Part shown: positions 1-5,658 of the stretch, piece by piece | How positions within the stretch are numbered: the first letter of the stretch is position 1 | How the letters are laid out: each line of letters begins with the position of its first letter | DNA from: an uncultured Rhodanobacter sp. | GTDB taxonomy: Bacteria; Pseudomonadota; Gammaproteobacteria; Xanthomonadales; Rhodanobacteraceae | Reading direction: 5' to 3' | NCBI GenBank assembly: GCA_903827735.1 | Contig: CAIKJM010000240.1 | Coordinates: forward strand, 1 to 6,851 | Length of the DNA stretch: 6,851 bases | The notes under the pieces: generated by a model | What the model was told of the DNA's origin: nothing | Seen by the model: only the letters and a program-made list of their open reading frames with translations | The model's database searches: none | Program-made: the position numbers and the translations under genes

Positions 1-713
1 ATCAGCTGGTCGACGCGCGCATTGTCGGCCACGCGCCGACATCGATGGACGCCGCGGATGCCGCAGCGCTTCCGCTGACCGCGCTCACCGCGTGGGAGCT
101 GCTGTTCCAGCGCATGCCGTTCGATAGCGAGCGCGGCGGAAAAGGCCAATCTTTGCTGATCATTGCGGGAGCCGGCGGCGTGGGATCCATCGCGATCCAG
201 CTGGCAAAACGCGCGGGCTTTGTCGTTATCGCCACCGCGTCACGGCCTGAGACAGCCGATTGGTGCCGCTCCATGGGCGCGCATCACATCATCGATCATC
301 GCCATCCGCTGCCTGCCCAGTTGCAGGCGCTGGGCTTTGCGGACGTGGATGCGGTGTTGAACTTCGCCAACACCGACCACTACTGGGACACCATCGGCGA
401 GATCCTTGCGCCGCAGGGCCATGTCGGCCTCATCGTGGAACCCACCGGCGCGCTGCGCATCGGCGATCCGTACAAATCCAAGTGCATTGGCATCCACTGG
501 GAGCTGATGTTTACCCGCGCCCGCTACAAGACCGCCGATCAGAACGAGCAGGGGAAAATCCTCGATCGCGTCGCTGGACTCATCGATGGGGGAGAGCTGC
601 GCGGCACGCGCACCGCAACGCTATCGCCGATTTCGGCGGCCACCCTGCGCGACGCGCATCGGCGACTGGAGTCCGGCACCACCATCGGCAAACTGGTGCT
701 CGCTGGCTGGTAA
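1..713 (+). CDS. zinc-type alcohol dehydrogenase family protein (MDR superfamily), 5' end missing
   Basis: This is the C-terminal 236 residues of a medium-chain dehydrogenase/reductase. The reading frame is open from base 3 and ends with TAA at 711-713. The visible part holds the Rossmann nucleotide-binding domain, with the glycine motif GAGGVGS at visible residues 56-62, followed by AIQLAKRAG and a second strand ending in TAS, where NADPH-type enzymes often carry small residues. After the fold come KSKCIGIHWELMF and a C-terminal segment ending in GTTIGKLVL, typical of the zinc-binding alcohol dehydrogenase family close to quinone oxidoreductases. Family members are about 340 residues, so roughly 100 N-terminal residues of the GroES-like catalytic domain lie outside the window. 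The ATG at 45 is internal, since homology-like sequence continues upstream of it. Expected role: NAD(P)H-dependent reduction or oxidation of a small carbonyl or quinone in the cytosol; the substrate is unknown. The gene converges on the ferritin gene. Confidence 0.88.
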   Translation, partial: QLVDARIVGHAPTSMDAADAAALPLTALTAWELLFQRMPFDSERGGKGQSLLIIAGAGGVGSIAIQLAKRAGFVVIATASRPETADWCRSMGAHHIIDHRHPLPAQLQALGFADVDAVLNFANTDHYWDTIGEILAPQGHVGLIVEPTGALRIGDPYKSKCIGIHWELMFTRARYKTADQNEQGKILDRVAGLIDGGELRGTRTATLSPISAATLRDAHRRLESGTTIGKLVLAGW

Positions 714-738
714 GTCAATCCAAGAAATCTGGCTTCAA

Positions 739-774
739 AACAAACAAGGGACCGAATCCGGCCCCTTGTTTGTT
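739..774. terminator. bidirectional intrinsic terminator between convergent genes
   Basis: A 12-bp perfect stem pairs 739-750 (AACAAACAAGGG) with 763-774 (CCCTTGTTTGTT). It continues inward past one A/C mismatch with three more pairs, 752-754 with 759-761, leaving a four-base loop. The outer stem is A-rich on the left and T-rich on the right, so each strand's transcript ends the hairpin in a U-rich arm rather than a pure U run. It sits 25 nt after the alcohol dehydrogenase stop and 39 nt after the ferritin stop on the other strand. It can therefore serve both genes. Confidence 0.8.
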
Positions 775-813
775 GATGGCCGCAGCGTGGGCTCATCGCA
801 TGAACGGCATCGC

Positions 814-1413
814 TCAGTGGTGTTTGCGGGACGCGGCTTTCTTGTCCGGCGCAGGCTTGGCCGGCTCGCCTTTCTTGCCCAACTGCTCCAGCAGCGTGTT
901 CATATCTTCGGCGTGCTCCTCTTCCTGGGCCAGGATGCCTTCGAGCATGCGACGCGTGGTCGGGTCATCGGTGCCTATGTAATCGATGATTTCGCGGTAG
1001 CTGTCGATGGCGATACGCTCGGCCACCAGATTCTCTTTGATCATGTCGACCAGATCGGTGCCTTCGACGTAGTCAGCGTGGCTACGGGTCAGCAGACCTT
1101 CGGGCGAGAGATTGGGCTTGCCATCGAGCTGAGTGATGCGCTCGGCGATCAGGTCGGCGTGGCCCTGCTCTTCGTTGGCGTGCTCCAGAAACTCGGACTT
1201 CACGGCCTGCGAGTTGATGCCAGACGCCATGTAGTAGTGATACTTGTAGCGGAGCACGCAGACGATTTCCGTTGCCAACGCGTGGTTTAACAGCTTCACC
1301 ACAGTAGCGCGGTCCGCGCTGTATCCGGCGGTCATGGCGCCCTTTTCGATATCCTGGCGCGCGCGCTTGCGGATGTTTTCGATGTCGGTAACGAACGGCT
1401 TGGCCTTGGCCAT
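814..1413 (-). CDS. ferritin-like / bacterioferritin-family di-iron protein
   Basis: This 199-residue protein has a four-helix ferritin-like fold. The expected di-iron ligands are visible in order: E49 in helix A, E82-x-x-H85 in helix B (EEQGH), E132 in helix C (AERIAIDSYREII), and E164-x-x-H167 in helix D (EEEH). This is the E...ExxH...E...ExxH pattern of bacterioferritin and related proteins that oxidise Fe(II) and store iron or detoxify peroxide. No haem-ligating methionine could be assigned, so bacterioferritin in the strict sense is not certain; a Dps-like or rubrerythrin-like ferritin is an alternative. The fold ends near residue 178. A lysine-, alanine- and proline-rich tail follows (KKGEPAKPAP, then KKAASRKHH). 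The ATG start is supported by a strong ribosome binding site, GAGGAG at 1420-1425, 6 nt upstream. The gene is alone on its strand, with a terminator downstream. Confidence 0.88.
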   Translation of the reverse strand: MAKAKPFVTDIENIRKRARQDIEKGAMTAGYSADRATVVKLLNHALATEIVCVLRYKYHYYMASGINSQAVKSEFLEHANEEQGHADLIAERITQLDGKPNLSPEGLLTRSHADYVEGTDLVDMIKENLVAERIAIDSYREIIDYIGTDDPTTRRMLEGILAQEEEHAEDMNTLLEQLGKKGEPAKPAPDKKAASRKHH

Positions 1414-1461
1414 GGCTTGCTCCTCAGATGGGTAAATAGTCGCCGGCGTTTGCCACGTGTT

Positions 1462-1478
1462 TAACCGGCACCGGGTTA
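1462..1478. repeat. imperfect palindrome in the ferritin leader
   Basis: TAACCGGCACCGGGTTA has five outer base pairs (TAACC with GGTTA) and one further inner pair, around a central A. It lies between the candidate -10 element and the ribosome binding site of the ferritin gene, about 50-65 nt before the ATG. It could be an operator or a leader hairpin. It does not resemble a Fur box. Confidence 0.35.
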
Positions 1479-1488
1479 GATCGCAGCT

Positions 1489-1496
1489 AGCGTAGA
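1489..1496 (-). promoter_or_regulatory. possible sigma-S-type -10 element of the ferritin gene
   Basis: Read on the - strand this is TCTACGCT, which fits the extended -10 consensus KCTAYRCT described for sigma-S promoters in enterobacteria. It lies about 75 nt upstream of the ferritin ATG. No convincing -35 was seen, which is compatible with sigma-S but also with a chance match. Ferritin and Dps-type genes are often stationary-phase or stress induced, so the context is reasonable. Confidence 0.35.
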
Positions 1497-1591
1497 AATT
1501 CCCTTGGTAAGGCCGAGTGAAGACAGGCTCGGACGATACCTATTGCAGCCACAGGCGCTATCACGGCCGAGCATTCATTCAATCGCTCCAA

Positions 1592-1947
1592 TTACATAAC
1601 CGTCGGTGCCGGCGCGCGTGGCTCGTCCGCTGCCGCTGCGGACTTATGATCAGCCACGGCGACGAACAGCAGCATGGCGCGCAGCGTGGATCGAAAATCG
1701 GCACCGTTGATCAGATGCAGCGACACCCCGGTGTGCTGCATCGCTCTCTCGAACGCGTCCAGCTCTCTGCGGTAGTGAGGCCACGCGGCGACGTCGTCTC
1801 CCTATTCGGCCCACGGCGACTGCCACACCATCTGCAGTTGCATGACCATCGGATGGACCACGGCGAGCTGCGGATGTCGAATTGCAGCGGCAGCTGGACA
1901 AGGAAACCTGCAGTTTCATCAAGAGAACCTAAGCTGTCGTTAAAGCG
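1592..1947 (-). pseudogene. degraded coding remnant of unknown function
   Basis: The stretch from 1414 to 1989 has no intact gene, but the - strand reads like a broken one. From about 1947 to 1875 one frame gives RFNDSLGSLDETAGFL and then VQLPLQFDI. The protein-like text then moves to another frame near 1871-1880, giving AVVHPMVMQLQMVWQSPWAE. A TAG at 1802-1804 interrupts it. The same frame then stays open for 69 codons (starting GDDVAAWPHYRRELDAFERA and including VSLHLINGADF and LRAMLLFVAVADHKS) to a TAA at 1592-1594. Codons in the last part favour G or C in the third position, as in the neighbouring genes. One frameshift and one nonsense change would explain the picture. The family is not recognised. 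It lies just downstream of the hydroxylase-sulfotransferase gene on the same strand. The + strand open frame at 1517-1960 is exactly antisense to it and is arginine/histidine-rich, so it is judged a shadow. Nothing else was seen in 1497-1591 or 1948-1989. Confidence 0.4.
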
Positions 1948-1989
1948 TCGCTGCGCGTGACTGGCGCGGCCATGGCACCGCAATATCCA

Positions 1990-3825
1990 TCATCGCGCCA
2001 AAAATCGTTCCAGCCGGTCGAGCGTGGGCTGCAAACCCGGCAGCACCTCGTTGATGAGCGCTTCGTGGCGCCGCCACTTTTCCGACGCAGGCTCGGACAC
2101 GGTAAAGCGCGACAGCGGAAGCGTCCCGTCGATTGGACGGTCCCACATCAGTTCGAGCGCAGAACACAGGCGCTCCATTTCGTGCTGGGGGTTGGCCAGA
2201 AGGTCGTCGTAACGGACGACTTGCAGGCGCTCGGCGGGTATCGCGGACAGATCGTCCAGCAAAATATTGATCGTAGCCGCCCATTGCGCCGCCACGACTT
2301 CCTGCAGGGGACGCCCAATCAGCTCACGCCAGCCGGGCACCAAAAGCAGGGACCACGACGGCCCTGTCCAATCCGGCAGCTTCGGATAGGTGCGGAAGCG
2401 GCCCGACTGCCAGGCCTCGATCATGCTGCTCAGCGTCGGACGGATATCGCGATGCAAATAAATGAAGTGCGCCTGCGGAAATATTTTCGCCAGGAACGGG
2501 ATGCGCAGCGCGTTCTTCGGCGTTTTTTCCAACATCCTTACCGGCAGCGCCGGCGAGGTCGAGCCGTCGCGGTCACGCAACTCGGCAAGAAAGCGTTGAC
2601 GCAAAACCTCCCCCAGCTCCGGCGTGGCATCCGCAGCGTCAAGCCGGTTCGATGAAAAATCATGCTGGACGGGGTTGAGCGCCGGCACGCCTTCGATCAG
2701 CGCATGGCTCTCCTGGCCGATGGTGTAAAGCTTGCGCGCTTGCGCCAATGTCTCGAACAGCAGGGTCGAACCCGAACGCGGCGAGGAGATAATAAAGATT
2801 GGACGATCGAATACCTCGTCAGGCTTTTCCAGCGACGGGATGGCTGACGTCTCGGGCTTGCGCGGTTCATACGCACCCAAATCGACGCCCTGATCGGCCA
2901 GCGCCACATCCAGCAGCATCGGCTTGAGAATCCTCAGTACGTTTAAGCCATGGACGGCGCGCAGCGATGGCGCCGCTGCGCTCATCTCGGTGTTGAATCG
3001 ATTCAGGGCCTCGCGATACGACGGCCAGCCTGCGCGCGCGGTGCCGTACTGCGCCCACAGGGTTTTCCACTTGCTGATCAGTCGCGAAGAAATCGTCTGG
3101 GCTTCGGCTAACTCCGGGTGCGGCATCACCTCACCGAACAGAAAAACCAGATGGCTCTGCAATTCCCATGGCGTCATCACCTCGGGGACGTTGACCGATT
3201 CGTAGGCTAGTTCTGGACGATGATTTTCGACCGCGGCGACAGGTTCCGCCTGCCAGCTCGCGAAGCTTCCGTTTCCAGGGGCACGCCCGCGGTTCACCAG
3301 GCTCCAGAAATCCTCGCTGCCGACGGTATCCGCCACCAAGTGAATGCGCTCGTCGTCGTCGCCGTTGATGACGCGATGATTGCGCCAGGTATCGAAGATC
3401 CAACACTCGCCGGCAGCCATATTCACTTCGCTGTCGCCACAGATGAAGCGCACATTGGGCTTGGTTAGGATCGGCACATGGACACGAGTGCGCTCGCGCC
3501 AGTAGTAGCTTACGTCTGCATGCGGCGTCACTTCGGCGTGTCCGCTGAGCTTCATCAGGCGCGTCCGGCCCCACACGGCGCCAAGACGGTGCAGCACCTG
3601 GATTAGATACGGGCACAGCTCCAGATAGGGCGTGGGACGCATCGGACCGTTGATGGCGTCAACATCTGGATCACCGTTCACGGAGATGAGCGGCAGAGCA
3701 AAATTGCCGGGGAAATTCTGCGGATGCTTGCGCCAGCACTTTTGCTCGAACGCCTGGATTTCGGCCGCCAGCCTGTGCGCATCAAACCGGACGGGCAATT
3801 GGACGAAGGGAACGGCAAGTTTCAT
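1990..3825 (-). CDS. fused aspartyl/asparaginyl beta-hydroxylase-like oxygenase and PAPS-dependent sulfotransferase
   Basis: This is a 611-residue protein with two enzyme domains. Residues about 80-170 match the aspartyl/asparaginyl beta-hydroxylase family (2-oxoglutarate- and Fe(II)-dependent): HADVSYYW with H102 as iron ligand, RTRVHVPI at 113-119, WIFDTWRNHRV with H150 as second iron ligand, and R160 placed to bind 2-oxoglutarate. Residues about 341-560 form a sulfotransferase of the Sulfotransfer_3 type. The 5'-phosphosulfate loop is SSPRSGSTLLFE (347-358), followed by the EKTPKN segment at 433-438 and the 3'-phosphate site YLHRDIRPTLSS (456-467, with R459 and S466/S467). A mostly helical region of about 170 residues joins them. 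Both active sites look intact. No signal peptide or membrane segment is seen, so it should be cytosolic. The frame extends to a GTG at 3856-3858, but the ATG at 3823-3825 (MKLAVPFVQL) is preferred because the extra 11 residues are basic and unlike a domain; neither start has a strong ribosome binding site. A likely role is hydroxylation and/or sulfation of a peptide or small metabolite; the substrate is unknown. Confidence 0.87.
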   Translation of the reverse strand: MKLAVPFVQLPVRFDAHRLAAEIQAFEQKCWRKHPQNFPGNFALPLISVNGDPDVDAINGPMRPTPYLELCPYLIQVLHRLGAVWGRTRLMKLSGHAEVTPHADVSYYWRERTRVHVPILTKPNVRFICGDSEVNMAAGECWIFDTWRNHRVINGDDDERIHLVADTVGSEDFWSLVNRGRAPGNGSFASWQAEPVAAVENHRPELAYESVNVPEVMTPWELQSHLVFLFGEVMPHPELAEAQTISSRLISKWKTLWAQYGTARAGWPSYREALNRFNTEMSAAAPSLRAVHGLNVLRILKPMLLDVALADQGVDLGAYEPRKPETSAIPSLEKPDEVFDRPIFIISSPRSGSTLLFETLAQARKLYTIGQESHALIEGVPALNPVQHDFSSNRLDAADATPELGEVLRQRFLAELRDRDGSTSPALPVRMLEKTPKNALRIPFLAKIFPQAHFIYLHRDIRPTLSSMIEAWQSGRFRTYPKLPDWTGPSWSLLLVPGWRELIGRPLQEVVAAQWAATINILLDDLSAIPAERLQVVRYDDLLANPQHEMERLCSALELMWDRPIDGTLPLSRFTVSEPASEKWRRHEALINEVLPGLQPTLDRLERFLAR

Positions 3826-3888
3826 AAGAAAGCCCCGGCGCCTGGTAAAAGCGGCCACTCCATACTAAGGAACTTGGCCGCCTTTGGG

Positions 3889-3907
3889 GCGAGGCAGATG
3901 CCCTCGC
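3889..3907. repeat. hairpin-forming inverted repeat upstream of the oxygenase-sulfotransferase gene
   Basis: GCGAGG at 3889-3894 pairs perfectly with CCTCGC at 3902-3907 around a 7-nt loop. It lies about 65-80 nt before the preferred ATG on the - strand and would be in the leader if transcription starts upstream of it. On the + strand it is followed, 7 nt later, by five Ts, but there is no + strand gene upstream for it to terminate. Confidence 0.4.
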
Positions 3908-3920
3908 GTGCAACTTTTTA

Positions 3921-3953
3921 AATTCAACGCACAAGTTCAATTCAACGCACAAG
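3921..3953. repeat. exact 15-bp direct repeat, 18-bp period
   Basis: AATTCAACGCACAAG occurs at 3921-3935 and again at 3939-3953, separated by TTC. The period of 18 bp is not far from two helical turns, so a protein could meet both copies on nearly the same DNA face. The repeat lies about 95-130 nt upstream of the oxygenase-sulfotransferase start, in the gap after tetR. That position suggests a tandem operator or activator site. A simple slippage duplication is the alternative. No clear sigma-70 promoter could be placed next to it. Confidence 0.65.
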
Positions 3954-3975
3954 GGTCAAGGCGAACGAAAGGCAG

Positions 3976-4020
3976 GCTTCGACAAGCGAATTTGGCTCGA
4001 GCAATATGGCTCGTCGAAGC
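3976..4020. repeat. inverted repeat just after the TetR gene
   Basis: GCTTCGAC at 3976-3983 and GTCGAAGC at 4013-4020 are perfect 8-bp inverted copies, 29 nt apart. The loop contains a second palindrome, GCTCGAGC at 3995-4002. It begins 22 nt after the TetR stop codon, read on the - strand. There is no T run, so it is not a textbook intrinsic terminator, but it could act as a 3' structure or be a small repetitive element. Confidence 0.5.
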
Positions 4021-4042
4021 GAAGCGCTCGCCGGCCTCTGAA

Positions 4043-4693
4043 TCAGCGAACCCTGTAGGCGCGCAGGAACGTAGCCACGCCGGCCTTCGCAATGGTCTCG
4101 ATTTCGGCGGCGGCCGTATCGGGACACTCGTCGCAGGCGCACAGACGGCGCAGTAGGAGATCGCCCTTGATCAACGACATGAACTGGATGGCCGCGGTCT
4201 TGACGCTTGGGATATCCAGCACGCCATCGTCGACCGCGTCCTGAAACAATCGCTCCATCAGGCGGTGGTTGCGAGCGGGGCCTTCTTCCCAGAGAAGCTT
4301 GCCATAACGAGGGTTGCCCTGACGGCAGTCGCTGAGAATCGCGCGAAAGGTACCGATGCTGTCGGTCTGACAGTCGATCAGCATGTGCGCGTTGGAAATC
4401 CTTGTCAGAATTTCGCCGATATCGACCTTGGGATCGTAGGCGTAGATTTCTTCCGGCAGCCAATCCTGCACCCGCGACCGAATGACTTCACGGAAAAGAT
4501 TGTCCTTGTCACCGAAGTGGCTATACACGGTGAGTTTGGATACGCCGGCGTCGGCCGCGATCGCATCCATGCTGGTACCGGCAAAGGCATTGCGCACAAA
4601 CAACGCCTTCGCTGCCGCGAGAATCGCCGCACGCTTTTCCATATCCTTGGGGCGGCCGGGCCCCTGGGGTCTGATTTGCGCGCTGATACTCAT
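4043..4693 (-). CDS. TetR/AcrR family transcriptional regulator
   Basis: This 216-residue protein has a typical TetR N-terminal DNA-binding domain at about residues 20-69. The helix-turn-helix region reads TSMDAIAADAGVSKLTVYSHF (40-60), followed by DKDNLF. A short arginine-containing arm (GPGRPKDMEKR) precedes it. The C-terminal ligand and dimer domain resembles the AefR-like group, with a conserved-looking stretch LLWEEGPARNHRLMERLF (133-150) and FMSLIKGDLLLRRL (171-184). It carries an unusual CACDEC cluster at 185-190. Family members usually act as dimeric repressors released by a small ligand. The ATG has a ribosome binding site, GAAGG at 4701-4705, 7 nt upstream. The gene is divergent from the methyltransferase-tolC pair and has its own promoter overlapped by a palindrome, so self-repression is likely and control of the tolC operon is possible. 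Confidence 0.93.
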   Translation of the reverse strand: MSISAQIRPQGPGRPKDMEKRAAILAAAKALFVRNAFAGTSMDAIAADAGVSKLTVYSHFGDKDNLFREVIRSRVQDWLPEEIYAYDPKVDIGEILTRISNAHMLIDCQTDSIGTFRAILSDCRQGNPRYGKLLWEEGPARNHRLMERLFQDAVDDGVLDIPSVKTAAIQFMSLIKGDLLLRRLCACDECPDTAAAEIETIAKAGVATFLRAYRVR

Positions 4694-4726
4694 GCCCGCA
4701 CCTTCACAAATGATGATTCGAGCTTT

Positions 4727-4756
4727 ATTATACGCAACGGTTCAATTATTTTCCAA
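4727..4756 (-). promoter_or_regulatory. sigma-70 promoter of the TetR regulator
   Basis: On the - strand the -10 is a perfect TATAAT (4727-4732) and the -35 is TTGGAA (4751-4756, four of six matches to consensus), with an 18-bp spacer. Transcription would start near 4720, giving a leader of about 27 nt that contains the GAAGG ribosome binding site. The region is clearly more AT-rich than its surroundings. Confidence 0.7.
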
Positions 4757-4766
4757 ACACTTGTTT
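4755..4766. promoter_or_regulatory. candidate TetR operator palindrome
   Basis: AAACACTTGTTT consists of perfect 5-bp arms (AAACA and TGTTT) around CT. It overlaps the -35 of the tetR promoter. TetR-family repressors commonly bind such palindromes in the divergent region next to their own gene, so binding here would block tetR transcription. It lies about 200 nt upstream of the methyltransferase start, so any effect on that gene is less certain. Confidence 0.5.
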
Positions 4767-4897
4767 CAAAGCGTTCATATGCAGCGGCCGCAGAAATCAG
4801 CGGGTCGCTCGGTGCCGACAGTCAGCCGGTTGCGATGACTTCCGGCACTTCGAAGGCCGCATGACAAGCGGCAGTCTGTGATCGTGCCTTGTCCACG

Positions 4898-4927
4898 TTG
4901 TCGGGCTCCCGCTGCTGCCATTATCCT
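4898..4927 (+). promoter_or_regulatory. possible promoter of the methyltransferase-tolC operon
   Basis: TTGTCG at 4898-4903 and TATCCT at 4922-4927, spaced by 18 bp, each match four of six sigma-70 consensus bases. Transcription would start near 4934, about 30 nt before the preferred ATG. This is the best match in the divergent region on this strand, but it is weak. Confidence 0.3.
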
Positions 4928-4964
4928 TTTCCACCTTATTTTGATCGACACGGGACACGAAACA

Positions 4965-5624
4965 ATGGCAATGAACTTCGATCAAGCGCGCTTGAATATG
5001 GTGGAAAACCAGGTGCGCCCTTGGGAGGTGCTCGACGGTCGCGTGCTGGACGTCATCGCCAAAATTCACCGCGAAGACTTCGTCGCCGCTGCACACCGTC
5101 AGCTCGCTTTTGCGGACCTGTGCCTGCCGCTTGGCCACGACGAAGTGATGATGAAGCCCGTGGTCGAGGGCCGCGTACTGCAAGCGCTGGACCTTAAGCC
5201 AACCGATCGCGTGCTCGAAATCGGTACGGGATCGGGTTTTCTAACGGCCTGTTTGGCCAGCCTCGCTGCTCACGTCACGAGCGTCGATGTCCATGCGGAT
5301 TTCACGGCAGCCGCGACCAAGCGGTTACAAAACGCCGGCATCCACAATGTCAGTCTCGCAACGGGCGAAGCTGTCGAAGCCTGGCAGCCGGACGAATTGT
5401 TCGATGCACTGGTGGTTACCGGAGCGGTGTCTAGCATTCCGCCGCGCTGGCTGAGCTGGCTGAAGACCGATGCGCGCGCGCTGGTCATTCGTGGCCAGTC
5501 GCCCGTGCAGCATGCCACCTTGTTGACGCACGAGGGTGCCGGACGCTACCGGGAAGAAACGCTTTTTGAAACCGACCTGCCCTATCTCACTCATGCCGAA
5601 CCGCTGAAGCGTTTCGTCTTTTAA
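4965..5624 (+). CDS. protein-L-isoaspartate O-methyltransferase family protein (divergent)
   Basis: This 219-residue protein has the PCMT-type S-adenosylmethionine methyltransferase fold. Motif I is VLEIGTGSGFLTA (83-95), the acidic residue that binds the SAM ribose is D108 in TSVDVH, and motif II is FDALVVTGA (146-154). The N-terminus (MVENQVRPWEV, LDVIAKIHREDFV) and the LPLGHDEVM segment align with the family, in which such enzymes methylate L-isoaspartyl residues for protein repair. However, canonical enzymes have a GQTIS-type motif just before the proline, and here the text is GHDEVMMKP, so true isoaspartyl activity is doubtful and the symbol pcm is not assigned. The frame continues upstream to an ATG at 4878, but the ATG at 4965 (MAMNFDQARL) is chosen because family similarity starts there; ATG 4971 is also possible. 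The ribosome binding site is weak. tolC follows after 34 nt, suggesting an operon. Confidence 0.87.
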   Translation: MAMNFDQARLNMVENQVRPWEVLDGRVLDVIAKIHREDFVAAAHRQLAFADLCLPLGHDEVMMKPVVEGRVLQALDLKPTDRVLEIGTGSGFLTACLASLAAHVTSVDVHADFTAAATKRLQNAGIHNVSLATGEAVEAWQPDELFDALVVTGAVSSIPPRWLSWLKTDARALVIRGQSPVQHATLLTHEGAGRYREETLFETDLPYLTHAEPLKRFVF

Positions 5625-5658
5625 GTTTGCTCCCGACCGATCCCCCACGAGGCACCCC

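Noticed and set aside
586..1290. 234-codon + strand open frame across the ferritin gene
   Set aside because: It overlaps both well-supported convergent genes and the terminator. Its hydrophobic text arises antisense to ferritin helices.
1517..1960. 147-codon + strand open frame
   Set aside because: It is codon-aligned antisense to the coding-like - strand frame, is rich in Arg/His/Ser, and has no domain-like pattern or good ribosome binding site.
1957..2655. 232-codon + strand open frame
   Set aside because: It is antisense to the sulfotransferase domain, whose motifs are clear, and is dominated by Arg and Gln as expected of a shadow frame.
3826..3858. Upstream GTG start adding 11 residues to the oxygenase-sulfotransferase
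   Set aside because: The extra residues are basic and uncharacteristic, there is no convincing ribosome binding site, and the internal ATG gives a natural N-terminus.
4784..4791. GCGGCCGC palindrome in the divergent region
   Set aside because: An 8-bp all-GC palindrome is expected now and then in GC-rich DNA and does not extend into longer arms.
4265..4864. 199-codon + strand open frame opposite tetR
   Set aside because: It overlaps the TetR DNA-binding domain coding region and the tetR promoter, with no recognisable family.
4878..4964. Upstream ATG adding 29 residues to the methyltransferase
   Set aside because: The added segment would overlap the likely promoter and has no family similarity by eye. 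Similarity begins at MAMNFDQARL.
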